This document shows positions 1-5,652 of a DNA stretch of 10,294 nucleotides, one piece after another. The notes beneath the pieces were generated by a model that saw only the letters and a program-made list of their open reading frames with translations, made no database searches and had not been told where the DNA came from. The stretch spans positions 1-10,294 of the forward strand of contig CANPNQ010000014.1 in NCBI GenBank assembly GCA_947575425.1, in the 5' to 3' direction. The stretch comes from an uncultured Erysipelotrichaceae bacterium. Its GTDB lineage: Bacteria > Bacillota_I > Bacilli_A > Erysipelotrichales > Erysipelotrichaceae. Each line of letters opens with the position of its first letter. Positions within the stretch are counted from its first letter, which is position 1. The position numbers and the translations under genes were made by a program.

Positions 1-72
1 AATAGCTTTTTGTCCGGATGGCTCATAAATCGAACGCAGGAGTAGGTCACCTACAATGAGTTTCAGAGCGCT
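1..72 (+). pseudogene. ftsH: 5' part of ftsH, cut by an in-frame TAG
   Basis: This stretch is in frame with the FtsH CDS that follows. Positions 1-42 read NSFLSGWLINRTQE, which looks like the outer end of FtsH transmembrane segment 1. A TAG follows at 43-45, and 46-72 read VTYNEFQSA, the typical start of the FtsH periplasmic domain (compare V-x-Y-S/N-E-F in other FtsH proteins). The reading frame is therefore conserved on both sides of the stop. A single substitution (for example from GAG, CAG or AAG) or a base-calling error is the simplest cause. No ATG or GTG start with a ribosome binding site lies between the TAG and position 73. Confidence 0.7.
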
Positions 73-1779
73 TTGGAGGATAAGCGGATTGATGAGGTAG
101 AGGTGGAGGATGAGACGATTACCTATACCTTGAAAAACGATGAGAAGAAGAAAAGCTACTATACCGGAAATATGCAGGATCCTAATTTAACCCAGCAGTT
201 AAGCGAGGCCGGAGCGAAATTCAATCGCATCTATCCGCAGGAGATGAATCCGTTTGTATATTTGTTTTTGACCTTTGCGCTGCCGGTGCTGATCTTATGG
301 GGATTGGGCAATTTGATGTTTAAAAAGGTCCAGAAAAAGATGGGGAACGATGGAATGACCTTTGGCGGGGGAGGCGGCTTTGGCAGCTTTGGGAAGGCCA
401 ATGCGCAGGTGTATGTGGAAGCGCAAAGCGGCAAGCGATTCGCTGATGTGGCTGGTCAGGATGAAGCGAAGGAAGCTTTATTGGAAATGGTGGATTTTTT
501 AAAGAATCCGAAGAAATATGAAAAGATCGGGGCACAGATGCCAAAGGGCGCATTGTTGGTAGGTCCTCCAGGGACAGGAAAGACCTTGCTTGCCAAGGCG
601 GTCGCAGGGGAAGCCGGCGTCCCGTTTTTCTCCATTTCCGGATCGGAATTTGTGGAGATGTTTGTAGGACGAGGTGCCGCCAGAGTGCGGGATCTGTTTA
701 AACAGGCACGAGAAAAAGCACCGTGTATCGTATTTATTGATGAAATCGACACGATTGGCAAAAAACGGGATGGCGGAGGCTTTAGCGGTAACGATGAGCG
801 GGAACAGACCTTGAATCAGTTATTGGCGGAGATGGATGGCTTTGACGGTTCCAAGGGCGTGGTGATACTGGCGGCGACCAATCGCCCGGAGTCCTTGGAT
901 GCGGCATTGTTAAGACCGGGGCGCTTTGATCGACGCATTCCTGTGGAGTTACCGGATTTAAGCGGGCGCGAGGCCATATTGCGGGTCCATGCCAAGGATG
1001 TGAAGGTCGGGACCAATATTGATTTTAATGCGATTGCTCGTGCAACTGCCGGAGCCAGCGGAGCGGAGCTTGCCAATATTGTCAATGAGGCGGCTCTGCT
1101 TGCGGTAAAGGATAATCGAAGCGTTGTTTCGCAGATGGATTTTGATGAAGCGGTGGAGACAGTGATCGCCGGTTATCAACGCAAGGGAGCGGTGATTTCC
1201 ACAAGGGAAAAGCTGATCGTTTCCTATCATGAGATCGGGCATGCGCTTGTGGCGGCGATGTTAAAAAACACCGCGCCGGTCCATAAGATCACAATCATTC
1301 CGCGTACCTCGGGCGCACTTGGTTATACGATGCAGGTGGAGGAGAGCGAAAGCAACCTCATGAGCAAAGAGGAAGCCTTTGAAAAGATCGTTACCTTGTG
1401 CGGCGGCAGAGTGGCAGAGGAATTGATCTTTCATAGTATAACCAGCGGTGCATCGAATGATATCGAACAGGCGACGAAGATTGCCCGGGCAATGATCACA
1501 CGCCTTGGTATGAGTGAGGAATTCGGTATGGTGGCGCTGGAAACGGTCAATAATCAATATCTTGGCGGTGATACTTCACTGATGTGTTCCAATGACACAG
1601 CCGCTAAGGTGGATGAGGCTGTGATGAAGATGATTAAGGAGGCGCATGCGAAAGCGTGTGAGATCCTTGAGCAGAATAAAGATAAAATGCACGAGTTGGC
1701 GAAATATTTATATGAGAAGGAAACCATCACCGGTGATGAATTTATGAAAGTTCTTTCACGGGGATATCAGGAATCATAA
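73..1779 (+). CDS. ftsH: ATP-dependent zinc metalloprotease FtsH (N-terminus lost or interrupted)
   Basis: FtsH is a membrane-anchored AAA+ protease that degrades misfolded membrane proteins and short-lived regulators. Numbering is from the TTG at 73. Residues 1-58 are the extracytoplasmic domain remnant and 60-83 are transmembrane segment 2, followed by a Gly-rich linker near 98-107. The AAA+ domain has Walker A GPPGTGKT (164-171), Walker B IVFIDEID (219-226) and the RPGRFDRR arginine region (281-288). The peptidase domain has HEIGH (386-390) and a third zinc ligand, D463, in SGASND. All catalytic parts are intact. The 568 residues lack only TM1 and the first part of the ectodomain. The TTG start has no convincing Shine-Dalgarno and lies inside recognisable FtsH sequence, so it is probably not the native start: in-frame homologous sequence continues upstream across a TAG at 43-45. 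Identity is near certain; the start is not. Confidence 0.95.
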   Translation: MEDKRIDEVEVEDETITYTLKNDEKKKSYYTGNMQDPNLTQQLSEAGAKFNRIYPQEMNPFVYLFLTFALPVLILWGLGNLMFKKVQKKMGNDGMTFGGGGGFGSFGKANAQVYVEAQSGKRFADVAGQDEAKEALLEMVDFLKNPKKYEKIGAQMPKGALLVGPPGTGKTLLAKAVAGEAGVPFFSISGSEFVEMFVGRGAARVRDLFKQAREKAPCIVFIDEIDTIGKKRDGGGFSGNDEREQTLNQLLAEMDGFDGSKGVVILAATNRPESLDAALLRPGRFDRRIPVELPDLSGREAILRVHAKDVKVGTNIDFNAIARATAGASGAELANIVNEAALLAVKDNRSVVSQMDFDEAVETVIAGYQRKGAVISTREKLIVSYHEIGHALVAAMLKNTAPVHKITIIPRTSGALGYTMQVEESESNLMSKEEAFEKIVTLCGGRVAEELIFHSITSGASNDIEQATKIARAMITRLGMSEEFGMVALETVNNQYLGGDTSLMCSNDTAAKVDEAVMKMIKEAHAKACEILEQNKDKMHELAKYLYEKETITGDEFMKVLSRGYQES

Positions 1780-1785
1780 TAAGCG

Positions 1786-1813
1786 GCATGAAGGAATATC
1801 ATGTGTTTCATGC
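1786..1813 (+). other. Hairpin in the ftsH 3' UTR
   Basis: GCATGAA (1786-1792) pairs with TTCATGC (1807-1813), extended inward by one G-U pair (1793/1806). It starts 6 nt after the ftsH stop. No U-tract follows, so it is not an intrinsic terminator by itself. It may protect the mRNA 3' end, or it may be incidental. Confidence 0.4.
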
Positions 1814-1820
1814 TATCGAC

Positions 1821-1871
1821 AAAGTAAAACAGATGCATTCGGCATGGACCGCAAGACATCTGTTTTATTTT
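1821..1871. terminator. Probable bidirectional terminator between convergent genes
   Basis: Positions 1821-1835 and 1857-1871 form a 15-bp inverted repeat with one G-T pair, enclosing a 21-nt loop. The arms are A-rich on the left and T-rich on the right, so either transcript ends its stem with a U-rich strand (TGTTTTATTTT on plus, TGTTTTACTTT on minus). It sits between the ftsH stop (1779) and the stop of the minus-strand glucosaminidase (1924), so it can serve both genes. The large loop makes it less canonical. Confidence 0.6.
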
Positions 1872-1888
1872 GCTATGTCTGTTTGTAC

Positions 1889-1914
1889 AAGCGCCTTAGG
1901 TGCGCTTTCTTTGT
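1889..1914 (+). terminator. Probable Rho-independent terminator, ftsH side
   Basis: AAGCGC (1889-1894) pairs with GCGCTT (1902-1907) across a 7-nt loop, and the U-rich TTTCTTTGT follows at 1906-1914. The orientation fits termination of plus-strand transcription entering the convergent gene. No matching U-tract exists on the minus strand. Confidence 0.55.
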
Positions 1915-1923
1915 GATATCTTG

Positions 1924-3555
1924 TTAATTTCCCGATGTATCGAAAAGGGCAGCCGGCACATAGACCACATCGGTATTGGGATGATAGTTGCTTGGATCGA
2001 CGATCAAGGCATTACGGGCATTGTTTAATACGCCATCGCTTTGAACCTTATACCATGTGGTATTGCCTTGAATCTCTTCCCCTGTGACCTCGCCCAATAG
2101 AATGAGAGCATATTCCTCCACCTGCGGAGAGTAGAAGATGATCTTACTGGAGGTGTCGGGCAGTGCATACATGGGCGTCTTAGGCTTCCAATGTAAAATC
2201 TTTAAGGTGTAGCGAGACTCATCCGCCCCACCTAATACCGTATCGATATTGCGATAATATTGGGCGGCCTTTTCTCCCCAGTATGGATCAGAAGCATAAT
2301 GCATGTTCATTCCACTTCCCTTATCGCCAAAATATCCGCCTCGATAGCGATTGCCGCTTTTGTTTAAGCACTGGGAAGCAGAGGGATTATCATTTGGATC
2401 ACTTTGATCACACGGATTGAGATAGCCCTTATTTAAGAAGATCGAAGCGTGCGTAGCGATCCCCGCTGAGACATCCTTATATCCGCTGGCATTCTCACTT
2501 GGCGCATAGTCATAAGCCGCATGCCCAAACAGATTATTTTTGGAAATGGCAATCTCGCTTTTGCCATATCCGCTTTCATTGATCGCTAGGGCAAGGGTCA
2601 TCATCGCATTGGCGCCATAGCTGTTTTGCGCATCCACAAAGGCATAGCCTTCATTATATAATTGGCTTTCCACATCGCTTGGCGGATAGGCGGATGGCTT
2701 TGCCCAATAGCCCAGATAGGAGGAGATATACCAGTTGATGTCCTTGGAGACATAGGAGGACTTGGAGCGATGAGTCAAAAATTGAAAGTAATTGAAATAG
2801 GGAGAGGACGCATTAATGCTGTGTTCATAGGTGTTATTTCGATAATCATCGATCATGGTCGCATAGTCCTCATAGAAGTAGTGTCCATCGTAGCTATAAA
2901 GATGTCCTTCAGGAAACGCTTGTTCCCTTTTTCCTATGTTGATGGAAAGCGCATAATCGGCGTTATTCAGATCGGTGGTGCCATAATGGATGATATGACC
3001 GCTTTCATAGCGATAATGATTGATGGATTTTACCATGCTTGGATCATTGATGTTGCGGATCTCTATTTCATCCAGATTGACCCATCCAACAGCGCCGCTT
3101 TGTTTGAAGCGGACTTTTTTTCTATGATAATCCGTCTCTAGGTAGGCAGCGTCTGCGCCATAGCATCCGTTGGTATAGCCGCTTTCGCCGCTTTCCAGCG
3201 TATAGGAGGTATTCTCGCCGCAGGTCTTGGTTCTAAAGTTGACCACCCCATAGCGTATGGCGATGATATTGTCATGTTCATCGAGGATGGCAGGATTGAA
3301 ATCCTCCTGTTCCATCCACTGATCCATTTCCCGCTTGGCGCTTGGATAGCTGTTAAAGTATTGCACGACCTCCATGGATGCATCACTATGATAGAGAACA
3401 AGACGAAAGCGGTTTGGGGAAGAATGAAAGCTCACAAGCAAAATCAGAAACAGCGCAAGGGCAACACCGGAAAATAACGCCTCTTTTTGTAAACGCTGCG
3501 CCCGTTTTGTATATTTGGTTTTTCTCTTTCGTGTACCTTTTTGTTTCTGTGCCAT
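1924..3555 (-). CDS. Membrane-anchored cell-wall glucosaminidase (GH73-like)
   Basis: Predicted peptidoglycan hydrolase of 543 residues. Residues 1-25 are very Lys/Arg-rich and cytoplasmic, and 26-43 are one hydrophobic segment with no lipobox or obvious signal-peptidase site, so it is probably a type II membrane anchor. The glucosaminidase domain starts near 315 with ALAINESGYGKSEIA (likely catalytic Glu E327), continues with KNNLFGHAAYD, and ends near YWGEKAAQYYRNID. The region near 112-165 (TNGCYGADAAYLETD, then VRFKQSGAVGWV) and the C-terminus (from about 430) look like SH3-type wall-binding modules. Two close Cys pairs, C112/C131 and C382/C396, could form extracellular disulphides. The start at 3555 is chosen because GAGGTGG (3566-3560) lies 4 nt upstream; the frame stays open to 3627 but has no such site there. 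It is a single-gene unit, convergent with ftsH and divergent from padR. The family call is firm, the exact bond cleaved is inferred. Confidence 0.85.
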   Translation of the reverse strand: MAQKQKGTRKRKTKYTKRAQRLQKEALFSGVALALFLILLVSFHSSPNRFRLVLYHSDASMEVVQYFNSYPSAKREMDQWMEQEDFNPAILDEHDNIIAIRYGVVNFRTKTCGENTSYTLESGESGYTNGCYGADAAYLETDYHRKKVRFKQSGAVGWVNLDEIEIRNINDPSMVKSINHYRYESGHIIHYGTTDLNNADYALSINIGKREQAFPEGHLYSYDGHYFYEDYATMIDDYRNNTYEHSINASSPYFNYFQFLTHRSKSSYVSKDINWYISSYLGYWAKPSAYPPSDVESQLYNEGYAFVDAQNSYGANAMMTLALAINESGYGKSEIAISKNNLFGHAAYDYAPSENASGYKDVSAGIATHASIFLNKGYLNPCDQSDPNDNPSASQCLNKSGNRYRGGYFGDKGSGMNMHYASDPYWGEKAAQYYRNIDTVLGGADESRYTLKILHWKPKTPMYALPDTSSKIIFYSPQVEEYALILLGEVTGEEIQGNTTWYKVQSDGVLNNARNALIVDPSNYHPNTDVVYVPAALFDTSGN

Positions 3556-3559
3556 ACAG

Positions 3560-3603
3560 CCACCTCTATGTATTATTTTACATGAAAATGGATGGTATGG
3601 AAA
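3560..3603 (-). promoter_or_regulatory. Candidate promoter and RBS of the glucosaminidase gene
   Basis: On the minus strand, TTTCCA (3603-3598) and TAAAAT (3580-3575) form a -35/-10 pair with a 17-nt spacer. The Shine-Dalgarno GAGGTGG follows at 3566-3560. The start point would fall near 3568, giving a leader of only about 12 nt. The -10 is good (5 of 6) and the -35 moderate (4 of 6). Confidence 0.4.
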
Positions 3604-3662
3604 TAAAAAATACCAAACTTGCGGCATTTCTTTAAAGCATAAAACAAAGGAAAGGCTTTATC

Positions 3663-3681
3663 TTCGTTTGTCGGAAACGAA
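3663..3681. other. Small perfect hairpin in the divergent intergenic region
   Basis: TTCGTTT (3663-3669) pairs with AAACGAA (3675-3681) over a 5-nt loop. No T-tract follows on either strand, so it does not look like a terminator. It lies upstream of the minus-strand promoter candidate and might be a protein-binding site. Function unknown. Confidence 0.35.
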
Positions 3682-3861
3682 ATTCCTGTGACATGCAGGG
3701 AAGCGGAAGAAAGATATTTTGGTTGCTTTCCTGAAAAACGTTGACCTGCGGCGCATCGTTGCCTATTTGGAATGGTATATGAGATAGAAAGGGAAAAACA
3801 CCATATCCATTGTCTGTTTCATCTTTCCTCATCAGTTCTTAGTGATCGTTATAGGTTGGAA

Positions 3862-3897
3862 CGGATGAGAGCATCTTCGTAGAAGAAATATCATCCG
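3862..3897. other. Two-tier inverted repeat upstream of the padR promoter
   Basis: Outer arms CGGATGA (3862-3868) and TCATCCG (3891-3897) enclose a second hairpin, TCTTC-GTA-GAAGA (3874-3886). It ends 16 bp upstream of the padR -35 box. Neither strand has a downstream U-tract. It could be an upstream operator or a structured transcript element. The rest of the 417-bp divergent gap (3556-3972) holds the two promoters described separately and no convincing gene. Confidence 0.35.
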
Positions 3898-3913
3898 CTA
3901 TGAAAAAATACAC

Positions 3914-3942
3914 TTGCCAAAATACATCCCTTATAGTATTCT
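3914..3942 (+). promoter_or_regulatory. padR promoter
   Basis: TTGCCA (3914-3919) and TATTCT (3937-3942) are separated by 17 nt, a good vegetative sigma-factor arrangement. Transcription would start near 3949. The gene's ribosome binding site AGGAGA follows at 3961-3966, 6 nt before the ATG. Confidence 0.6.
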
Positions 3943-3954
3943 ATTATTAGAATA
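3937..3954. promoter_or_regulatory. Palindrome over the padR -10 box, candidate autoregulatory operator
   Basis: TATTCTA (3937-3943) and TAGAATA (3948-3954) are perfect inverted arms around a 4-bp spacer. The left arm is the -10 box itself and the right arm reaches past the expected start point. Many PadR-family repressors bind dyads at their own promoter, so autorepression is a reasonable inference. The arms do not match the ATGT...ACAT dyad reported for classical PadR sites. Confidence 0.45.
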
Positions 3955-3972
3955 TGAAACAGGAGAGATGAT

Positions 3973-4533
3973 ATGCCTTTAAAACATGCGATACTTGGAT
4001 TGTTAAATTATCAGGATATGAGTGGATATGACATTGACCGCTGGCTGGAAAAGCCGATTGCGTTCTTTTGGCATGCGCAGACCTCACAGGTATATAAGGA
4101 ATTAAATGCCATTATGAAAAACCATTGGGCGGAAAGCCGCATCGAGGTGCAGAGCGGAAAGCCAAATAAAAAGATTTTCTCGATTACCGACGAGGGGCGG
4201 ATTGAATTAAGCCGTTGGTTGGGCGATGCCGATTTAGGGGAGATCATGAAATACAAAAATCCGCTGTTGATCAAGATCTTCTTTTCCGGTAATATCGACC
4301 TTGGGGCAACGATGCGTTTGTTAGAGAAATATATTGCGAAATGTAACGAGATGATAGAGTCAATGAATGAAGATACAAGAAATATCCCCTTCTATGAGGA
4401 GGAGTTCGGGAAAAGCGAGGAATCCTTTTATTGGGGCATGACGATGACCTATGGCTTTATGCATTATCAAAATGAGATCAAATGGGCAAATTGGTGCATT
4501 GATAAGCTCAAGGATAAAATCAATGAACAATAA
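3973..4533 (+). CDS. PadR-family transcriptional regulator
   Basis: A 186-residue cytoplasmic DNA-binding protein. Residues 1-80 form a PadR winged helix: an LKHAILGLL opening, SGYDI, FFWHAQTSQVYKEL (recognition-helix region), then GKPNKKIFSITDEGRIELSRWL (wing and last helix). Residues about 90-180 are helical and charged and match the C-terminal dimerisation domain of the AphA/Vir_act_alpha_C type, including EESFYWGMTMTYG and a final WANWCIDKLKD helix. The length is normal for this subgroup. The ATG at 3973 has a proper Shine-Dalgarno (AGGAGA). PadR regulators typically repress adjacent efflux, phenolic-acid or membrane-stress genes, but none lies beside this one: it is monocistronic with its own promoter and terminator. 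Likely target is itself, possibly the divergent glucosaminidase. The ligand cannot be predicted. Confidence 0.9.
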   Translation: MPLKHAILGLLNYQDMSGYDIDRWLEKPIAFFWHAQTSQVYKELNAIMKNHWAESRIEVQSGKPNKKIFSITDEGRIELSRWLGDADLGEIMKYKNPLLIKIFFSGNIDLGATMRLLEKYIAKCNEMIESMNEDTRNIPFYEEEFGKSEESFYWGMTMTYGFMHYQNEIKWANWCIDKLKDKINEQ

Positions 4534-4555
4534 AGGATGATAATATCAAAGAGTG

Positions 4556-4589
4556 ACAGTGTATTTCGATCTAGGAATGCACTGTTTTT
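4556..4589 (+). terminator. Rho-independent terminator of padR
   Basis: Positions 4556-4567 pair with 4574-4585 as a 12-bp stem with two G-U pairs and a 6-nt loop, followed directly by TTTTT (4585-4589). It lies 22 nt after the padR stop and separates padR from the purine operon. The next stretch, 4590-4724, shows nothing recognisable. Confidence 0.85.
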
Positions 4590-4724
4590 ATATAGAAAAG
4601 GGCGTATAGCTGTTTCTTTTTGTTGGTAAGCGGTTACAGATATGCTACGGCTCACTCGATAGGAACTTTTCTTATTTTCCTCTTGCGAAACAGGAAGAAT
4701 CCGAGTAAAATTATATTGTATTTC

Positions 4725-4730
4725 TATAAT
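4725..4730 (+). promoter_or_regulatory. -10 box of the pur operon promoter
   Basis: A perfect TATAAT lies just upstream of the riboswitch, placing the start point at about 4737, almost exactly at the 5' base of aptamer helix P1. No good -35 is seen 16-18 nt upstream (CGAGTA region), so the promoter may be weak or helped by another factor. ATTATA at 4710-4715 forms an inverted repeat with the -10 box. Confidence 0.5.
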
Positions 4731-4735
4731 ACACC

Positions 4736-4810
4736 TTTGCTTGTATAAATGCCGTAATAGGGTCGGCAAGTCTCTACCCGATAACCGTAAATCTTCGGAC
4801 TACAAGTAAA
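4736..4810 (+). ncRNA. Purine riboswitch aptamer, guanine class
   Basis: The sequence matches the purine riboswitch consensus. P1 is 4736-4745 with 4801-4810 (10 pairs). The J1/2 element is TATAAAT; P2 pairs GCCG (4751-4754) with CGGC (4764-4767) around TAATAGGGT. J2/3 is AAGTCTCTACC, equivalent to the xpt AAGTTTCTACC with a change only at the flipped-out U48. P3 carries the conserved ACCGTAAAT loop, and J3/1 is GGACTA. The specificity nucleotide equivalent to xpt position 74 is C4800, so guanine or hypoxanthine is expected rather than adenine. The position upstream of purE matches the known guanine riboswitch of the Bacillus pur operon. By family rule, ligand binding should switch the operon off. 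Confidence 0.93.
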
Positions 4811-4870
4811 TGTTTGCCCCTTTTTTCTTTTTTTGGCGCAAGTGTTTACTTCATCGTAGATGCTTGCGCT
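4804..4870 (+). promoter_or_regulatory. Riboswitch expression platform: alternative terminator and antiterminator stems
   Basis: Two stems compete. Hairpin T pairs 4835-4849 with 4856-4870 (15 pairs including G-U, 6-nt loop) and is followed by the moderately U-rich TTACATTTG. Stem A pairs 4804-4820 with 4835-4851 (16 of 17 positions, three of them G-U) around a pyrimidine-only loop at 4821-4834. Stem A uses 4804-4810, the 3' strand of aptamer P1, and the whole 5' arm of hairpin T. Ligand-stabilised P1 would free 4835-4849 to form T (off); without ligand, A forms and blocks T (on). This is the standard logic for guanine riboswitches. The weak U-tract after T is the uncertain point. Confidence 0.65.
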
Positions 4871-4893
4871 TTACATTTGAGGAGGTCTCACGA

Positions 4894-4938
4894 ATGGTCT
4901 TTCGTATTGCTGCTTCCCAAGAGGTATGTTGGATGTGA
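4894..4938 (+). CDS. Possible 14-residue leader peptide in the purE leader
   Basis: ATG at 4894 opens MVFRIAASQEVCWM with a TGA stop at 4936-4938. It has a full AGGAGGT Shine-Dalgarno (4880-4886) at 7-nt spacing, as good as the one for purE. It lies between the riboswitch platform and the second terminator and ends one base before that hairpin begins. A ribosome at its stop codon would cover the hairpin's 5' arm. The peptide has no codon run pointing to a single amino acid. Translation is unproven. Confidence 0.4.
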   Translation: MVFRIAASQEVCWM

Positions 4939-4939
4939 C

Positions 4940-4980
4940 ACAGAATATTGTGTTTTTTTCACACAGTATTCTGTTTTTTT
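4940..4980 (+). terminator. Strong intrinsic terminator just upstream of purE
   Basis: Positions 4940-4953 pair with 4961-4974 as a 14-bp stem with one G-U pair and a 7-nt loop, followed by an uninterrupted T-run through 4980. The purE Shine-Dalgarno begins at 4998. This is the better terminator by sequence of the two hairpins in the leader. It must be bypassed for pur expression, either by leader translation or by an alternative fold not seen here. Confidence 0.85.
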
Positions 4981-5011
4981 ATTGGTGAATGAGAAAAAGG
5001 AGGAAAAGGCT

Positions 5012-5506
5012 ATGGTTCAGGAAACAAAGGTTTGCATCGTCATGGGCAGTAAAAGCGATTTGCCGGTGATGGAAAAAGCGGTGGAAATGTTAAAGGAATT
5101 TGATGTGGCGTATGAGGTAAAGGTATTATCCGCACATCGCACACCGCAGGCAGTCATTTCTTTAAGTGAGAAAGCGAAAGAGCGAGGCATTCGTGTTTTC
5201 ATTGCCGCTGCAGGCGGGGCGGCTCATCTGGCAGGGGTGATCGCATCTTCGACGACATTGCCGGTGATCGGGGTACCGATTCCGACAAAGGATTTAGGGG
5301 GTATGGATTCCTTGTTGAGTACCGTGCAAATGCCGGGAGGCGTTCCGGTCGCAACTGTAGCGATTGGCCATGCGGGAGCCAAAAATGCAGCACTGCTGGC
5401 CATCCAAATGCTGGCGCTTTCCGATGAAGCACTGGCACAGCGCTTACAGATTTTCAAACAGACCCAGGCAGAAGCCATCGTAAGGGATTGTGAATTATCC
5501 ATCTGA
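5012..5506 (+). CDS. purE: N5-carboxyaminoimidazole ribonucleotide mutase
   Basis: PurE class I, 164 residues, a cytoplasmic enzyme converting N5-CAIR to CAIR in de novo IMP synthesis. The N-terminal MGSKSD (11-16) binds the substrate phosphate. SAHRTP (40-45) carries the catalytic H42, and the AAAGGAAHLAGVIA and GMDSLLSTVQMPGGVPVATVAI blocks complete the active site. Length is normal. The ATG at 5012 is chosen because AGGAGG (4998-5003) precedes it at 8-nt spacing and the protein starts in register with homologues; an in-frame extension back to 4814 would run through the terminator and riboswitch platform. purK, its usual partner for supplying N5-CAIR, is not adjacent. First gene of the riboswitch-controlled operon. 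Confidence 0.96.
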   Translation: MVQETKVCIVMGSKSDLPVMEKAVEMLKEFDVAYEVKVLSAHRTPQAVISLSEKAKERGIRVFIAAAGGAAHLAGVIASSTTLPVIGVPIPTKDLGGMDSLLSTVQMPGGVPVATVAIGHAGAKNAALLAIQMLALSDEALAQRLQIFKQTQAEAIVRDCELSI

Positions 5507-5652
5507 TACAGGCAAATAACAGGAGACAACAGCAGCATGCCGATCTTTGATCTATGCGCTACATAAGACCCTATAGGATAATATAAGGAAAGAATCGCAG
5601 CGTAGGAAAGGAATATCGGTCAAGCATCAATCAAAGTAAAAAGGAGAATACG
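5507..5652 (+). other. purE-purL intercistronic gap
   Basis: A 146-nt spacer, long for genes in one operon. It contains a 9-codon ORF MPIFDLCAT (5537-5566, TAA) behind AGGAGA (5521-5526, 10-nt spacing), and a long-range 7-bp complement, CTTTGAT (5545-5551) with ATCAAAG (5630-5636). No intrinsic terminator is seen and no convincing -35/-10 pair, so read-through from purE to purL is likely. The purL Shine-Dalgarno is AAGGAG (5641-5646). Confidence 0.35.

Noticed and set aside
1231..1245. HEIGH in place of HEAGH in the FtsH zinc motif.
   Set aside because: HExxH is intact, and I recall HEIGH with the same flanking sequence ([16 protein letters not shown]) in many clostridial-type FtsH proteins, so it is a subfamily trait rather than an anomaly.
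2662..3141. 159-codon plus-strand open frame opposite the glucosaminidase.
   Set aside because: It is the complement of a well-supported gene, has no ribosome binding site and a composition typical of a shadow frame.
3594..3616. Short inverted repeat TGGTAT/ATACCA near the glucosaminidase promoter.
   Set aside because: Only 6-bp arms with an 11-nt spacer in AT-rich sequence; too weak to call as an operator.
3556..3627. Extension of the glucosaminidase to an upstream minus-strand ATG at 3627.
   Set aside because: The 24 extra residues run over the candidate promoter and the ribosome binding site; ATG 3555 has a good Shine-Dalgarno and leads straight into the basic cytoplasmic tail and membrane segment.
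3772..3882. 36-codon plus-strand ORF in the divergent intergenic region.
   Set aside because: No Shine-Dalgarno, no recognisable family, and it runs into the two-tier hairpin; chance explains it.
4467..4769. Minus-strand open frame of 100 codons over the padR 3' end and pur leader.
   Set aside because: It overlaps padR, its terminator, the pur promoter and the riboswitch, has low-complexity composition and no family resemblance.
4814..5011. In-frame N-terminal extension of purE back to ATG 4814 (66 extra residues).
   Set aside because: It crosses the riboswitch platform and the strong terminator, has no Shine-Dalgarno, and its sequence is unlike PurE, whereas ATG 5012 has AGGAGG and matches the normal PurE start.
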